From Methanoculleus sp. (GTDB taxonomy: Archaea; Halobacteriota; Methanomicrobia; Methanomicrobiales; Methanoculleaceae), in the NCBI RefSeq assembly GCF_020696975.1, contig NZ_JAJGBK010000032.1, positions 62,001 through 126,000 of the forward strand: DNA of 64,000 nucleotides, written 5' to 3'. The position numbers were made by a program, and so were the translations under genes. The notes below the pieces were generated by a model, which was given only the letters and a program-made list of their open reading frames with translations, had not been told where the DNA came from and made no database searches. Position 1 is the stretch's first letter. Each line of letters begins with the position of its first letter. Shown piece after piece: positions 63,815-64,000 of this stretch.

Positions 63815-64000
63815 TCATAGCAGGATCCGCCCGCCCACGGCGAGTGCGCTGATGATGGCAAGACCAAGGATGGCCACAAGCAGCCGCCGGATCATGGGGT
63901 GGGGAACCCGGCCGAAGACGGCCCTGATCTCCCCCCGGTAGAGGTAGGCAAACAGCCCGGCGATCAGGAAGAAGAATAGCCATTCGCTCGGCTGGGCGAG
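63815..64000 (-). CDS. C-terminal fragment of a membrane protein (runs off the window)
   Basis: An open frame from the window's right edge to TGA 63815-63817, absent from the ORF track because it has no start in the window. The 61 residues contain two hydrophobic segments ('EWLFFFLIAGLFAYLY' and 'RLLVAILGLAIISALAVGG') with a basic loop 'RGEIRAVFGRVPHPMIRR'. Family unknown. It is on the same strand as the GerW cluster, about 160 bp upstream of it. Confidence 0.55.
   Translation of the reverse strand, partial: LAQPSEWLFFFLIAGLFAYLYRGEIRAVFGRVPHPMIRRLLVAILGLAIISALAVGGRILL

Noticed and set aside
63675-63983. 102-aa minus-strand ORF at the right edge
   Set aside because: Arg/Pro/Ser-rich; the real frame there is the membrane protein fragment ending at 63815.

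Overview
The window is high-GC (by eye well over 60%) archaeal DNA, most likely from a methanogen of the order Methanomicrobiales, and the gene set resembles Methanoculleus. The archaeal markers are an Orc1/Cdc6 initiator, the small subunit of DNA polymerase D (DP1), Hel308, RIO1 kinase, a Dim2-like KH protein, the KEOPS subunit Cgi121, type II GAPDH, archaeal riboflavin synthase RibC, archaeal-type TyrRS and S26B signal peptidase. Two CofH enzymes (coenzyme F420 deazaflavin synthesis) and a K+-type membrane pyrophosphatase fit a methanogen. No rRNA, tRNA or CRISPR array was found. The genus is an inference.

Layout. 1-17 kb holds a cache-domain fragment, a methyltransferase, lipoprotein and transglutaminase-like genes, an alpha-glucan phosphorylase, an ABC exporter, a dual-specificity phosphatase and a ROK sugar kinase. 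It also holds a feoA-feoB-dtxR iron operon with a tandem operator, and several small families in tandem copies (two KTSC proteins, two RimJ-like acetyltransferases). At 17-20 kb a type II GAPDH gene is followed by a visibly AT-richer island (about 18.4-19.8 kb) of unknown membrane proteins, then tyrS. At 20.8-25.4 kb comes an informational cluster: rio1, KH/Dim2-like, hel308, cgi121 and moaB.

The most striking part is 25.4-30.2 kb, a candidate chromosomal replication origin. A 1.2 kb gene-free region holds three sequences matching archaeal origin recognition boxes (consensus TCCASTSGAAAYRAAGGGGT), a tandem repeat block and a long pyrimidine tract, immediately upstream of orc1/cdc6. A second inverted ORB pair lies in the 0.68 kb gap before purA, and a single ORB abuts the hel308 start codon. 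Within each inverted pair the boxes point outward.

30-41 kb carries purA, a Trm112-like zinc protein, cbiB, pdxS-pdxT (vitamin B6), a small Cys-rich ORF absent from the ORF track, DUF2703, a THEP1-like NTPase, cyclophilin, a mini RNase III-like protein, an acs/OFA-transporter operon with two palindromes upstream, and corA. 41-55 kb carries hppA, polB (DP1), a signal peptidase, two cofH paralogues flanking a DUF1805 gene, a flavoprotein, thiC, an ArsC-like protein lacking its nucleophilic Cys, purE, and an aminotransferase-ribC-ribH-aminotransferase operon with 4-bp overlaps. 55-64 kb carries a 16-TPR protein, radC, a Yip1/COG1361/MacB-type ABC operon, and a GerW/DUF2953 cluster truncated by the window end.

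Many starts were moved inward from the ORF track where a GGAGG-type ribosome binding site or the family N-terminus favoured an internal codon. Functions rest on motif recognition by eye; no database search was possible.
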